Notes: a model not told the origin generated them from the letters alone. A DNA stretch of 64,000 nucleotides from Nostoc favosum CHAB5714 (GCF_020829495.1 NZ_JAIVFQ010000036.1:1-64000), one strand, 5' to 3'; positions 9,148 through 17,841 are shown, numbered from the stretch's first letter. Made by a program: numbers and translations.

Positions 9148-9508
9148 TTGAGCAACAGCATTTGCTTGTTGAGCGACAGCATTTGCTTTAGGACTTACGC
9201 AAAATATCTCTCAAACTCTTATTTCTCCGTGTCCTCTGCGCCTCTGTGGTTCGTTATTCCGTAACTTTTGCGTAAGTCCTATGCTTGTTGAGCAACAGCA
9301 TTTGCTTGTTGAGCAACAGCATTTGCTTGTTGAGCGACGGCATTTGCTTGTTGAGCGACAGCATTTGCTTGTTGAGCGACAGCATTTGCTTGTTGAGCGA
9401 CAGCATTTGCTTGTTGAGCGACAGCATTTGCTTGTTGAGCGACAGCATTTGCTTGTTGAGCGACAGCATTTGCTTGTTGAGCGACAGCATTTGCTTGTTT
9501 GGAAGTAG
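9148..9508. repeat. 21-bp tandem repeat array, interrupted
   Basis: About twelve units of 21 bp (core TTGAGCGACAGCATTTGC) in two parts, 9148-9188 and 9282-9508, separated by the element at 9189-9281. Because 21 is a multiple of three, long frames are open on both strands: Q-A-N-A-V-A-Q heptads on the minus strand, L-L-V-E-R-Q-H on the plus strand. No start signal or real gene accompanies the repeats other than the decayed DUF3303 gene, into which the minus-strand heptads read. Confidence 0.9.
9189..9281. mobile_element. 93-bp MITE inserted in the 21-bp array
   Basis: Ends are TAGGACTTACGCAAAA (9189-9204) and its inverse TTTTGCGTAAGTCCTA (9266-9281), 16 bp perfect. The centre carries the CCTCTGCGCCTCTGTGGTTCG repeat found in many spacers. 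It splits one array of identical repeat units. A longer relative with the same ends is at 27963-28125, and single ends appear at 14157 and 22513. Confidence 0.85.
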
Positions 9509-9509
9509 G

Positions 9510-9827
9510 TACGGTACTCTCTCTCTTTTTTCCAAAGCTATCTAAATACTTTAAACCTTCAGGCATCATGCGCCCTTTCTCTTGAAATCGGCGGTATATC
9601 TCTTTAGAGGATGTTTGAAAAGTATTTTTCGTCACATCAAAGCCTCGGAAACCTAACCCATCGAGCAAGCCTTCCCTACGTTCGCGCAGCGTCTCGAAGA
9701 GAGGGAATGGGGGTTTAAAAGCCTCTCTCCGCTTCGGGGAGAGGAATGGAAGTGGGGTTTCTAGTATACTTTACGACTTTTCAAACATCCTCTTAGCCTT
9801 GCCATCCTTAAATCGCTCGACCACCAT
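9510..9827 (-). pseudogene. DUF3303-family gene split by a MITE
   Basis: On the minus strand ATG 9827 opens MVVERFKDGKAK, interrupted by the element at 9607-9792; after it the frame resumes KEIYRRFQEKGRMMPEGLKYLDSF (to about 9535). Joining the two across the TAA target duplication restores ...GKAKEIYRRF..., the normal start of DUF3303 proteins. The N-terminus seems a few residues short (a stop lies just upstream, and Phe precedes the Met) and the C-terminal half is replaced by the 21-bp heptad array, so the gene is dead even without the MITE. Function of the family is unknown. Confidence 0.75.
9607..9792. mobile_element. 186-bp MITE with TTA target duplication
   Basis: Inverted ends GAGGATGTTTGAAAAG (9607-9622) and CTTTTCAAACATCCTC (9777-9792), 16 bp perfect, flanked by TTA at 9604-9606 and 9793-9795. 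Removing the element plus one TTA restores the DUF3303 reading frame. The interior includes a CTCTCTCC/GGAGAGG hairpin and a GTTCGCGCAGCGTCTC repeat. No transposase ORF. Confidence 0.88.
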
Positions 9828-10089
9828 GAATCAATACGCTTGGGTTAAGGCTAAAAACTTTTGGCAAAGTCAAGTTTTTTAACGTAGACGCGGAGCGGCT
9901 TGCCGCAGGCTACCTTATTAGGCGCAGAGAAGCCAGTGCGCCCTTGCGGTTAAGAGACTTGTTCGCGCAGCGTCTCCCCTTGGGAGAAGCAACTGGCGCG
10001 GCACTGAGAGAAGAAATAAATGCTTAACTGAACTGTATTGCACCATAAATAACATCTTGTCTTCTTCCTCACACTGTAACTAACACGAT
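9828..10089. other. Spacer with long dispersed repeats
   Basis: Bases 9836-9880 (ACGCTTGGGTTAAGGCTAAA...) recur at 22467-22512 at the end of the HopA1-family gene. Bases about 9927-10003 (starting GAGAAGCCAGTGCGCCCTTG) recur almost unchanged at about 27999-28076. No gene seen. Confidence 0.75.
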
Positions 10090-11139
10090 CTAAGGAATCA
10101 TCGCTACCTTAATTACCTGACGCGCTTTCATCTTACAAAACACCTGTTCTAAATCTTTTAATGGCCGTTGTTCACTAATAAGCAATTCAAAGGGAATTTT
10201 GCGACTAGCGATCAGTGCCAGCGCCTCCTGCACATACTTTGGTGTATTATGGAACACCCCCTTGATGGTCAGTTCGCTGTAGTGTAGCTGTTCTGTGTTG
10301 ACAGTAATGGTGGTATCCCGTGGGCATCCACCGAATAAGTTGACTGTTGCACCAGGACGGGCGCAGGCGATCGCAGTTTCCCAAACACTTGGTACACCAG
10401 TTGCTTCAATCACTACATCTGCGCCCCATCCTTGGGTAAGTTCTTTCACTACACTGGGAATATCCGGGATTTGATGATAATTAAAAGTCTGGCTTGCACC
10501 CAACTTCTGACCAATTTCTAGCCTGTGGTTATTACCTCCCCACAGCAACACCTCAGCTTTCCCACTCAACGCCGCCACAAACATCAGCCCGATCGCCCCA
10601 TCTCCTAAGACGACTACTTGATCTTTGGATTTGACATTAGAACGGGCTACACCATGCAACACACAAGCTAAGGGTTCCGTCATCGCTGCCAATTCCCACG
10701 GCAACTCATCGGGAATCTGCAATAAATTATGCTCTACTATAGCTGCGGGAATTTTCAGGTATTCCGCAAAAGTTCCATTATTCCATGTCAGATTCGGACA
10801 TAATGAATACTCTTGGCGTTGACAAAAAAAGCATTTCATGCAGGGTGCAGAATTATTAGCGACGATGCGATCGCCTATTTGCCAATTTGTAACACCTGCA
10901 CCCAAAGCAATAATTTGTCCAGCCCCTTCGTGACCAAACAGTGTCGGTGGTATCAGCATTTTGGCATGACCACCACGCCGCCAGACTTTCAAATCTGTAC
11001 CACAAGTTGTTGCTGCCCCCACTTGGATTACAACTTCGCCAGCCGCCGGAGTAGGGTCACGAACTTCCTCTAAGCGTAAATTTTCTTGCCCATAAAGTAA
11101 CGCTGCTAACAAAGCTTTTAACCTATCAATTAGCTCCAT
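10090..11139 (-). CDS. Zinc-dependent medium-chain dehydrogenase
   Basis: 349 residues of the MDR superfamily, closest in motif pattern to threonine/sorbitol dehydrogenases. Catalytic zinc ligands C46 (TTCGTD) and H70-E71 (GHEGAG); structural zinc Cys at 100, 103, 106 and 114. Rossmann motif VVLGDGAIG near 178-186 binds NAD(P). It should oxidise a secondary alcohol or polyol; substrate unknown. The first residues (MELIDRLKALLAALLYG) are longer than the usual MKALxxxG start, and an internal start near residue 8 or so is conceivable. Transcribed leftward and alone; a MITE lies just upstream. Confidence 0.9.
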   Translation of the reverse strand: MELIDRLKALLAALLYGQENLRLEEVRDPTPAAGEVVIQVGAATTCGTDLKVWRRGGHAKMLIPPTLFGHEGAGQIIALGAGVTNWQIGDRIVANNSAPCMKCFFCQRQEYSLCPNLTWNNGTFAEYLKIPAAIVEHNLLQIPDELPWELAAMTEPLACVLHGVARSNVKSKDQVVVLGDGAIGLMFVAALSGKAEVLLWGGNNHRLEIGQKLGASQTFNYHQIPDIPSVVKELTQGWGADVVIEATGVPSVWETAIACARPGATVNLFGGCPRDTTITVNTEQLHYSELTIKGVFHNTPKYVQEALALIASRKIPFELLISEQRPLKDLEQVFCKMKARQVIKVAMIP

Positions 11140-11162
11140 CCAATTTTATCAGTTGAAGCTAA

Positions 11163-11277
11163 TGGTCTGTCTCATTAATTTTGATGAGTTCGTAGTAAGC
11201 ACTTCAGTGCTTAAAAATCCAGGACTAAAGTCCTTACTACGAACTTGTTTACTCCTCGTAACTAATGAGACAAACCA
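11163..11277. mobile_element. 115-bp MITE, TGGTYTGTCTCATTA ends
   Basis: Starts TGGTCTGTCTCATTA (11163-11177) and ends TAATGAGACAAACCA (11263-11277), inverted with one mismatch. Inner arms GAGTTCGTAGTAAG and CTTACTACGAACTTG make it almost a full palindrome around CAGTGCTT/AAGTCC. No ORF. It sits in the promoter region of the dehydrogenase gene. Confidence 0.82.
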
Positions 11278-11348
11278 CTAGTTGATAGGTTTAAAGTAAA
11301 TTAGTTTTGATTTCTAGTAGGCTTTTATTAATCTAAAATGCCGTAAAA

Positions 11349-11534
11349 CTAAGAATTTACCGCAGGCTGTGGAACTACTCCGGTGTTCCGGGTTTCCACA
11401 TTAGGCAAGCGAGTAGCAGTTAATAGCGGTACTTCTTGTCGGCACGACAGGCAAAACCAATATAGTTCACCATGTCGGGCATGGCGCAGGAGGGAACCAC
11501 CGCAGCATGGGCAGGTGTTGGCTCTCGTACTCAT
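11349..11534 (-). CDS. Small zinc-ribbon protein
   Basis: 61 residues with two Cys pairs, C8/C11 (CPCC) and C28/C31 (CLSC), spaced as in a zinc ribbon; the tail (35-61) is polar and low in structure. A strong AGGAGG lies 9 bases before the ATG, which supports real expression. 56 bp upstream of it ends the GT4 gene, same strand, so the two may be co-transcribed. The function is unknown; small ribbons of this kind are often nucleic-acid or protein-binding. Confidence 0.78.
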   Translation of the reverse strand: MSTRANTCPCCGGSLLRHARHGELYWFCLSCRQEVPLLTATRLPNVETRNTGVVPQPAVNS

Positions 11535-11590
11535 ACCAATGTCCTCCTTGAAAAAAGTTATTGTTTAAGTTGGATAAAAAAAACAGTTGA

Positions 11591-12661
11591 TTAAAACTGG
11601 ATGTTAGCTGCACAAATGCAGCCATTCGATTCTATGCGGTCTTTAATAATTTGTCTGTAAACAGCTTCATATCCGTTAACCATTTGGCTAACACTAAAGT
11701 TGTTTTCTACGTATTTTCGACAGGTTTGACGATTAAGTTCTAAAGCTAGTGGAATCATTGCCGCCATTTCTGAATAGCTTTTGCAGATAAAACCTGTTTT
11801 ACCGTGGGCAATCACTTCAGGTGCAGAGCCGAAATTCATGGCAATTACTGGTGTACCAGTTGCCATTGATTCAATCATTACTAACCCAAAAGGTTCTTGC
11901 CAGCTAATGGGGAAGAGAGTTATGGCAGCATTGCCCAGAAGTTCAGTCTTTTCGGCGTGGTTGATTTCGCCTAGATATTCAATTTGCTGACCATCTATGA
12001 GGGGGGCAATTTCTTGTTCAAAAAACTTAGAGTCTTGAACATCAACCTTTCCTGCCATCTTCAAGCGCCAACCACTCTGTTTAGCAATGGCGATCGCATG
12101 TTGTGGTCCTTTCTCTGGCGAAAAACGGCCTAAAAATGCCAAATACGGAGGTTCTGACGGTTGGGCTACCAATGGATAATCTGCTAGCTCGATTCCGTTA
12201 TAAACCGTGTCAATATAATTGAGATCGATTTGACGCTGCGAGTTACTAATGCTGACATAAGGTTGCTTTTTGTGGTAGCTAAATGCGTGACGGTTATCCG
12301 TTGTAAAATCATTGTGCAGGGTATGCACTGTAGAAGTTGCTGTTATCAAACTCGCTAAAGGTAATGCCGAAATCCCTACATGAGAATGGATAATATCGAA
12401 TTGGGCAGCACTCTGGTAAACTTGGCTTAGTTCCAGCATTTCGTACACTGCATACTCTTTGACATTTGGATCTAAGCGCAATGCTCGCGGATAAACTGCT
12501 TCTAAATGAGCCAAAGTTTGGGAATCGCCAGAGGCAAATAAAGTTACCTTATGACCGCGACGAACAAGTTCATCAGTCAAGCGACTCACTACCAGTTCTA
12601 TTCCTCCATAATTGGGAGGTGGAACCCTTTCCCATAAGGGGGCAACTTGAGCGATTTTCAT
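11591..12661 (-). CDS. Family 4 glycosyltransferase (GT-B)
   Basis: 356 residues. N-terminal GT-B half begins MKIAQVAPLWERVPPPNYGG with the glycine-rich acceptor loop; the C-terminal half has GRFSPEKG and then E-P-F-G-L-V-M-I-E-S (the E-x7-E nucleotide-sugar motif of GT4) near 270-280. Retaining transfer from a nucleotide sugar is expected; GT4 members of this short type make polysaccharide or glycolipid. Acceptor unknown. No signal or membrane segment, so cytoplasmic. Only the small zinc-ribbon gene follows on the same strand. Confidence 0.9.
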   Translation of the reverse strand: MKIAQVAPLWERVPPPNYGGIELVVSRLTDELVRRGHKVTLFASGDSQTLAHLEAVYPRALRLDPNVKEYAVYEMLELSQVYQSAAQFDIIHSHVGISALPLASLITATSTVHTLHNDFTTDNRHAFSYHKKQPYVSISNSQRQIDLNYIDTVYNGIELADYPLVAQPSEPPYLAFLGRFSPEKGPQHAIAIAKQSGWRLKMAGKVDVQDSKFFEQEIAPLIDGQQIEYLGEINHAEKTELLGNAAITLFPISWQEPFGLVMIESMATGTPVIAMNFGSAPEVIAHGKTGFICKSYSEMAAMIPLALELNRQTCRKYVENNFSVSQMVNGYEAVYRQIIKDRIESNGCICAANIQF

Positions 12662-13116
12662 AAGTTTTTTTGGTTCAGTCTATGAAATTGTCCTCAATAT
12701 AATGAGTTGCATCATTATTAGATAAGGAGAGAGCATTTGTACTTACTCTTTTGACATTTTAATTAACCTAACAGGCTACAAAAAGCGCAATAATGGTTAA
12801 TCGTATTGTAAATTTTTTACCGACAAATCTAACAGACTATCGGCTAAACTAAACTCTGAGCTATATTTCTAACTTAGAGTAAATCAATTACTTGTTGCAT
12901 CTGCCTTGGGGATCATAACGAGGTAGAATATTTTGTAGTAGAACTTACAAAAAGGAATATTTTGTAGCTAAAACTACTAAAATATGCAATGGGATCAAGC
13001 CATTAAAGCTTGGTTTAAATGTAATTGGGAAATGGAACAGAAATTATAAATATTAAGGAACTGTACAATAATTACATAATTTGTAATTATTAATTTACAA
13101 AAAATTCTGATAACTA
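12662..13116. other. Divergent promoter region, no gene
   Basis: About 455 bp between the GT4 gene (leftward) and xth (rightward). AT-rich with repeated TTTTGTAG/ACTACAAA-like words near 12930-12975 (AATATTTTGTAG occurs twice, at about 12926 and 12956). No ORF or known motif. Confidence 0.5.
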
Positions 13117-13899
13117 ATGAAAATCGCTACTTGGAATGTCAACTCAATTCGCACTCGTCTAGAACAGGTTACCGATTGGTTAACTATCAATCCCGTTGAT
13201 GTTCTCTGCTTGCAAGAAACCAAAGTTGTGGATGCCGAGTTTCCGCGATCGCCTTTTGAGCAGTTAGGCTATAACCTTTATATATCAGGACAAAAATCTT
13301 ATAACGGCGTAGCGATGATTAGCCGCCAGCCACTTGTAAACGTAAGTAGCGGCTTTAGGGCGATTTTGCCAGATTTACACCACGAATGGGATGAGCAAAA
13401 GCGGGTGATTACAGGTGTAATTGATGGTGTTCGGATTGTTAACTTATATGTTCCCAATGGTGCAGCAGTAGGAACAGAAAAATATGAATACAAATTGCGC
13501 TGGTTGACAGCACTACACGAGTATTTACGATTGTTGGTGCTGTCACAATCTGCAATTTGTGTGTGCGGTGACTTCAACATCGCCCTAGAAGATAAGGATA
13601 TTCACGAGCAAGTGAGTACAGAAAATCACATTATGGCAACAGAAGCAGAGCGCCAAGCCTTACGGGATATTCTGAAATTGGGATTTGCTGATGCTTTTCG
13701 CAAGTTCACCACAGAAGGCGGAAATTATAGCTGGTGGGATTATCGCGCCGCCGCCTTCCGTCGCAACTTAGGTTGGCGGATTGACCATCACTATCTCACT
13801 CCTATCCTGTATGAGCGTGCTACAAGTTGCATTATCGATGTCGGGCCTAGGAAATTAACCCAACCCAGCGACCATACGCCGGTAATTGTGGAGTTTTGA
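13117..13899 (+). CDS. xth: Exodeoxyribonuclease III (AP endonuclease)
   Basis: 260 residues, full length for the ExoIII/APE1 group. Active-site residues are all present: N7 (WNVNS), E34 (LQETK), Y111 (LYVPNG), D152 and N154 (GDFNIA), D223 (WRIDHH) and the D252-H253 pair (PSDHTP). It cleaves the backbone 5' to abasic sites and removes 3' blocking groups in base-excision repair. Start follows the usual MKIATWNVNS. Alone in its transcription unit. Confidence 0.96.
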   Translation: MKIATWNVNSIRTRLEQVTDWLTINPVDVLCLQETKVVDAEFPRSPFEQLGYNLYISGQKSYNGVAMISRQPLVNVSSGFRAILPDLHHEWDEQKRVITGVIDGVRIVNLYVPNGAAVGTEKYEYKLRWLTALHEYLRLLVLSQSAICVCGDFNIALEDKDIHEQVSTENHIMATEAERQALRDILKLGFADAFRKFTTEGGNYSWWDYRAAAFRRNLGWRIDHHYLTPILYERATSCIIDVGPRKLTQPSDHTPVIVEF

Positions 13900-14176
13900 A
13901 TGGGGTATTGGGTATTGGGCAAAATAGTTCCGTTAGGGGATAGCTATGGTTGAGCCATTTCTGAGTTCTGAGCAAAAAAGTGAGATTCCCCACTCAGCAC
14001 TCTCGATCAATTTAAGATTATACATCCCTCAGCCTTTTGCCGTATTCTTGGGCGTTTTAATCATTAATATAGCGGTTCTCGAATGGAAAATACACTTTGA
14101 CCTCACTTCCATTCCTCTCTCCTTTTAGGAGAGAGGCTTTGAATCTTATACCAATAGGACTTACGCAAAAACCCTC
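13900..14176. other. Spacer with MITE-end remnant
   Basis: Contains a left-end copy (14068-14152) of the TATAGCGGTTCTCG element, cut after the CTTTGAATCTTATA part, and directly after it a TAGGACTTACGCAAAA end (14156 on) of the other MITE family. The latter abuts the truncated cas4, so repeat insertion probably caused the loss of the rest of cas4. Confidence 0.65.
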
Positions 14177-14362
14177 TCAAACTCGCCAAGTTTCTCCTCG
14201 CTGTACATCGCTTGTAGTGTGGACGCGATCGTGCAAAGTTGTGCCTTCAATTGTGTATTGGTTATCAGTAAATTCCCCTGCACAAAACATTCGCCAACAA
14301 CGATGCGGACAATAGGCATATTGATTCAATGCCGCAATGGAAATATATTCGGTTTGATTCAT
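14177..14362 (-). pseudogene. cas4: cas4 N-terminal fragment (type I-D locus remnant)
   Basis: 61 codons: MNQTEYISIAALNQYAYCPH then RCWRMFCAGEFTDNQYTIEGTTLHDRVH. This is the start of Cas4, with the first Fe-S Cys (YCPHRC) and the EGxxLHxRVH helix; the nuclease core (D, E, K) and the three C-terminal cysteines are missing. The frame ends where a dispersed repeat begins. Cas4 helps select and trim spacers in adaptation; this copy cannot work. No cas1 or cas2 follows. Confidence 0.85.
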
Positions 14363-14393
14363 AACTTAGGTGGTTTTTAAATGATTATTAGAA

Positions 14394-15239
14394 TTATGGA
14401 GAATATAGCCGCCGTGTCATTCCCATTCCCATAGTTGTTTTGCGACCAATTCCTGCATACAGAGCAAAATCAGCTAAAGCATTAAGTTGCTTAATTTGTA
14501 TGGGTTCAATTTATCCCAAAATCTTGTAGTTAACTTCGCCAAGGATGCCAATAAATTTGCTGCGAGAGTCGGTTAATATTTCTGTGTGAATATTGACAAA
14601 TGAGGGAAATATTGACTCGAGCGCAATGTGAGAAAATTCTATGCCACTGTACTTATTCCACCGCGAAAGTAGGGAATTAAAGACAGATTCTCTGGTAGGA
14701 AGGGTAGTATCATACTGTCCTTGACGGAAGGCGGTAGGGGTGCAGAAGCTAAGGTTAATGGAAGAATTGCGGTCGCTAGCTTCTTCGTATAATTGAGCGT
14801 AAGTACTGGCATTTGCCCAAGATTGAATAGATTGGGGTGTGCCTTGAATGCTGGTAATATACAAGTCAGCCGGGCCAAGATGCCAAGGACGATTGGGATT
14901 AAGATTTAGCCAGAGTTGGGTAAGTTTACCAAATAAAGTGTCATCTAATAAAGAGATGCGCCACCAACAAGGAGTTCCGGTGGGAATGGGTTGTTGATGT
15001 GAATATTGCAATTTAGATCCCCCTTTACCACCCTTCAAAATGGGAGAGTTTGTATTACTAATTTGTAGAGGGGAGAGGGTGAAAGCTTTATCAGCAGTGG
15101 AATCGTGCAAGCGATCGCCTAATGTGCTATCTACAGAACTAACGAGGGTTAAAAATAAGGCGTGGAGATGTCTACCTGTAAGATACTGTGGTGGAATAGG
15201 CGATTGAGGTAGCAAATTCAACACTAAACTATGAGGCAT
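14394..15239 (-). pseudogene. cas6: cas6 with a C-terminal frameshift
   Basis: The main frame (15239 to 14511, 242 codons) begins MPHSLVLNLLPQSPIPPQYL and carries the Cas6 N-terminal RAMP fold. It stops after VNYKILG. In the next frame, from about 14508 to 14394, the sequence continues PIQIKQLNALADFALYAGIG and then RKTTMGMGMTRRLYSP, the glycine-rich loop that closes every Cas6. One indel near 14508-14515 therefore splits an otherwise complete crRNA-processing endonuclease. Residues 65-75 (SPILKGGKGGSK) look like an absorbed repeat. Its ATG overlaps the end of the oxygenase gene by 11 bp. Confidence 0.85.
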
Positions 15240-15849
15240 ACTTTCTCTTTTTGGTTGTAGACTGAGTGATTCTTGACTCTACAGTAAACTCAGGGATTTC
15301 CTGGAGTTCAGCATCACTCAAACTATACTGTTCGCAAACGAGACTCAGACGATTTCCTGGGGTTTTGACAGCGTTAACCGAATGGGTTAAATCACCTTGA
15401 AAATAAACTAAAGTATTGAATTGGGGCTTAATTTGCCCAAGTTGGCGTTTGTGCGATCGCAATACCAGTTCTCCCCCTTCCATATCTGCTGGTACGCGCA
15501 CATAGAGAACACTCACAACCGCAGGCGGTTCAATGGTTTTGGAGTAGGAACGTAAGGAGCGATCGATGTGCGGATCGACGCGGGAGCCTTCTTTGAGTTG
15601 TAAAGGATTGAGGTAAAAAGCATTACAATTCGGCTGGAGAGCCAAATCTAGGTAAGGCTTGAAGTAGGGAAACTGCTGTTCTACTTTTGCTAATCCAGAA
15701 CGCTGAAATACTACAGAAAATCCTTTAGTGGCGACAAAATCGCGGTTGAGGTTGTTGATAGCAAAGTAAGGACAAGCTTGGATTTCTCCCCATAAGTTGT
15801 TTAAGTAATCGCTGGGGAAGGCGTTGGTTTGTTGTTGATAGTGTTTCAC
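15229..15849 (-). CDS. 2OG-Fe(II) oxygenase family protein
   Basis: 206 residues. Iron ligands H94 and D96 (PHID) and H156 (LTHS), with R167 (NRLSL) for 2-oxoglutarate, on a double-stranded beta-helix; the family is the prolyl-4-hydroxylase/AlkB-like group of small 2OG dioxygenases. Substrate unknown. Its stop overlaps the cas6 start, so it is in the cas transcription unit of this ruined locus, though 2OG oxygenases are not standard type I-D genes. It appears intact. Confidence 0.82.
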   Translation of the reverse strand: MKHYQQQTNAFPSDYLNNLWGEIQACPYFAINNLNRDFVATKGFSVVFQRSGLAKVEQQFPYFKPYLDLALQPNCNAFYLNPLQLKEGSRVDPHIDRSLRSYSKTIEPPAVVSVLYVRVPADMEGGELVLRSHKRQLGQIKPQFNTLVYFQGDLTHSVNAVKTPGNRLSLVCEQYSLSDAELQEIPEFTVESRITQSTTKKRKYAS

Positions 15850-15958
15850 TGGGGATAGAGGAGCGATCGCTGAATGTGGTATCTAAAATTTTAAAGACTG
15901 TCGAGTGATGATAGTAGTATTCTTTTAAGTGAGAAAAACTACATAGGGAGAAAGACCA

Positions 15959-16369
15959 ATGAGAATTGATGATTACAATGCAGCAAAGGCACTAACTGAA
16001 AAACTTAAAGAGAACTTACCCATTAAAGCACGAGCAGGGAAGGAGTTTTTGAAGACATTAAAGCAAAAAGGGGAAAACGCTGATCCAGACAGAGAGTTTG
16101 AGATTGATTTCGTTGGCTATTCAGGAGATGAAGGCGGGATTATGTGCGGACTAAAAGAGCCAAATAATCCCGAAAGTAAAGAAAAATATGTTTCTTCTAT
16201 TACTCACCTAAAAATTGACTCTAATCATCCCCTAGCTGCTGAAGTGCAGGCTTACCAACGTCAGCGAATTCGTAAGTTAATGTTGCAAAATTCCAGAGGT
16301 TTTAAAGCAGAGCTAATGACACTAGAGCCAGCAAAAAATAAGAACCGTGGTAAAGGTTTTGGGAAGTAA
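15959..16369 (+). CDS. Conserved hypothetical protein
   Basis: 136 residues, charged (Lys/Glu-rich), no membrane segment or known motif; AGGGAGAAAGACC precedes the ATG as a possible ribosome site. It runs against the direction of the cas fragments and ends one base before the csc1 fragment's stop. Not recognised; the basic tail (NKNRGKGFGK) could bind nucleic acid. Possibly an insertion into the old cas operon where csc genes once joined cas6. Confidence 0.65.
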   Translation: MRIDDYNAAKALTEKLKENLPIKARAGKEFLKTLKQKGENADPDREFEIDFVGYSGDEGGIMCGLKEPNNPESKEKYVSSITHLKIDSNHPLAAEVQAYQRQRIRKLMLQNSRGFKAELMTLEPAKNKNRGKGFGK

Positions 16370-16750
16370 TTAACTCCGAAAGCGATATTCTATCCGAACT
16401 GGAATTTTTAAGTTTTGAATGCCATCAAATTGATAGTATTGCCCACGCATTTGGATATTCTGAATTAAGCTAACTGGAGGCATATTCACAACATCATAGC
16501 TAATCACTTGATTAGTGAACATGACATCTAACGGATTTAATGGATGTGTACAAGTGAATATACCTTCAGTAATTTTATGTTTCGGTAATTGTTCAACCGT
16601 GACTTCAGCCTTGCTCATCCATTTACCCAAGCGAATCCACTTTGGTAGTTTGAGTTCTTTTTGAGATATGACAAAAAACTCAAATAGACTTTCTGCTGCT
16701 ATTTCCTTTGCTCTCCCAAAACTAGGGATATTTTTCTGTGTTTTCTCCAT
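16370..16750 (-). pseudogene. csc1: csc1 (type I-D Cas5) C-terminal part
   Basis: 126 codons. PSFGRAKEIAAESLFEFFVI, then a KLPKWIRLGKWMSKAEV block and MPPVSLIQNIQMRGQYYQ: this is the second half of Csc1, the Cas5-like subunit of the type I-D effector complex. The N-terminal half (about 90-100 residues) is absent; upstream DNA is not csc1. The identification rests on recalled family pattern, not a search. csc2, expected just upstream, is missing. Confidence 0.75.
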
Positions 16751-16823
16751 TTAAACGTAGTAGTTATTGTTAGCATACTTCCATGTGTTGAGGATAGAAG
16801 AATGATTGAGCGATCGCGCCTTA

Positions 16824-17345
16824 CTAAAGCACACAAGCTTCGCGTACATCTTCAATCCCTGGATAATGTTCTAAATATTTAGCCGCCAGATAATACCATT
16901 CATAAGGTACTCCTCCGGTATTCCCCTTTAACTTATTTTCTTTGAGACTTTCGTTAATGCGTTGAATTTGTCTAATTTGGGGTAAATATTCTGCTAAATT
17001 CCAAAACTCTGCAACTTTGTGAGTTAAATCAAAATCGGGAACTGCTGGCAGCTTTTTATCTTTCTTACGAGCAGAATCAACGCGATTAACTGTCTCTTCC
17101 CAAATCTTCCGGCTAACTAAATCCCCAAATTCTGCTATTTGGTCAATACGGATATCGTCTTCAAATTTGAAGTCATAATCAGCAGATAAAACATTTTGTT
17201 GCTGAAACTTATTCAGATTTTCGCTGCGACTTTTAGCGACAGAGCCTTTATTAGGGTTTAAGATGCGTAATGTAGCATCTAAAGCTACTTTCATCAAGCC
17301 TATGTCATCAAACGTAAAGCTGAAGTACTCGCAGACAAACAACAA
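16824..17345 (-). pseudogene. Probable cas10d (csc3) internal/terminal piece
   Basis: About 165 codons of soluble helical protein after a short N-terminal stretch that belongs to the overlapping toxin gene. Blocks include FDDIGLMKVALDATLRILNP, DLVSRKIWEETVNRVDSARK and PYEWYYLAAKYLEHYPGIED. By its place between cas3' and csc1 it should be a piece of the large type I-D subunit Cas10d, which is normally about 1000 residues; I do not recognise the sequence securely, and a cas3' C-terminal piece is the alternative. No HD or palm motif lies in this part. Confidence 0.5.
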
Positions 17346-17592
17346 ATTGCTCTTTAGGACTAAGATTAACTAAGCGCAAAATGCCACAGTGAGGATTTCC
17401 CCGTACAATCGCCAACTCTCCAAAGTCTTTATCAAGCGTTACTAAAATTCGACCTTCACGGTAAGCAGTTGCTAAAATCTCCTCATCGCCTGGATCTTCT
17501 GACCAATCTCCACTCCAAACTACGTCATAGCCAGCAGCAAGTAAATTGGTACGCACCCCAAACCACACACAAGTATCTAGCAGTATTTTCAC
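17308..17592 (-). pseudogene. DUF5615 PIN-like toxin, C-terminus lost
   Basis: 94 codons: MKILLDTCVWFGV, then acidic residues typical of the PIN-like fold (SEDPGDEEIL, TLDKDFGELA) and the GILRLVNLSPKEQ block. DUF5615 proteins are ribonuclease-type toxins paired with DUF433 antitoxins. The expected last 15-20 residues are missing: the match stops at CLRVLQ, where it meets the cas10d-like piece. The start is 5 bp from the antitoxin stop. Confidence 0.7.
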
Positions 17593-17597
17593 GTTGC

Positions 17598-17780
17598 TTA
17601 CTCTATCAATAATGGTTCAATTCGCTCATGACCAACTAACCTCCGCGCATAAACTAAACAGGCTTGCACATCTTCTTGTTCTAACCAGGGATAAGCTTCT
17701 AGCAAGGTTTCGATAGTCTCTCCTGCTGCAAGCATTCCTAAAATATGTTCAACCGCTAGGCGGCGACCTCGAATAATTGT
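17598..17780 (-). pseudogene. DUF433 antitoxin, N-terminus lost
   Basis: Minus-strand frame reading TIIRGRRLAVEHILGMLAAG then ETIETLLEAYPWLEQEDVQA, the helical C-terminal two thirds of a DUF433 (VapB45-like) antitoxin. No start codon remains and a stop precedes the match. It lies directly before the DUF5615 toxin in the usual order. In an overlapping frame 17769-17945 is open (…QYAQSRDKFQEACEQLFEV), a further fragment of unknown origin joining cas3' and the antitoxin. Confidence 0.65.
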
Positions 17781-17841
17781 TCACAGGCTTCTTGAAACTT
17801 GTCTCGGCTTTGTGCATACTGTTGTTTAATTGTGCGATCGC

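Noticed and set aside
9254..9668. Several overlapping long frames with heptad repeats on both strands
   Set aside because: They are open because the unit is 21 bp; no ribosome site or conserved start, and a MITE interrupts the array. Annotated as a repeat plus a pseudogene.
13946..14128. 60-codon ORF
   Set aside because: Its second half is the MITE end at 14068; not a gene.
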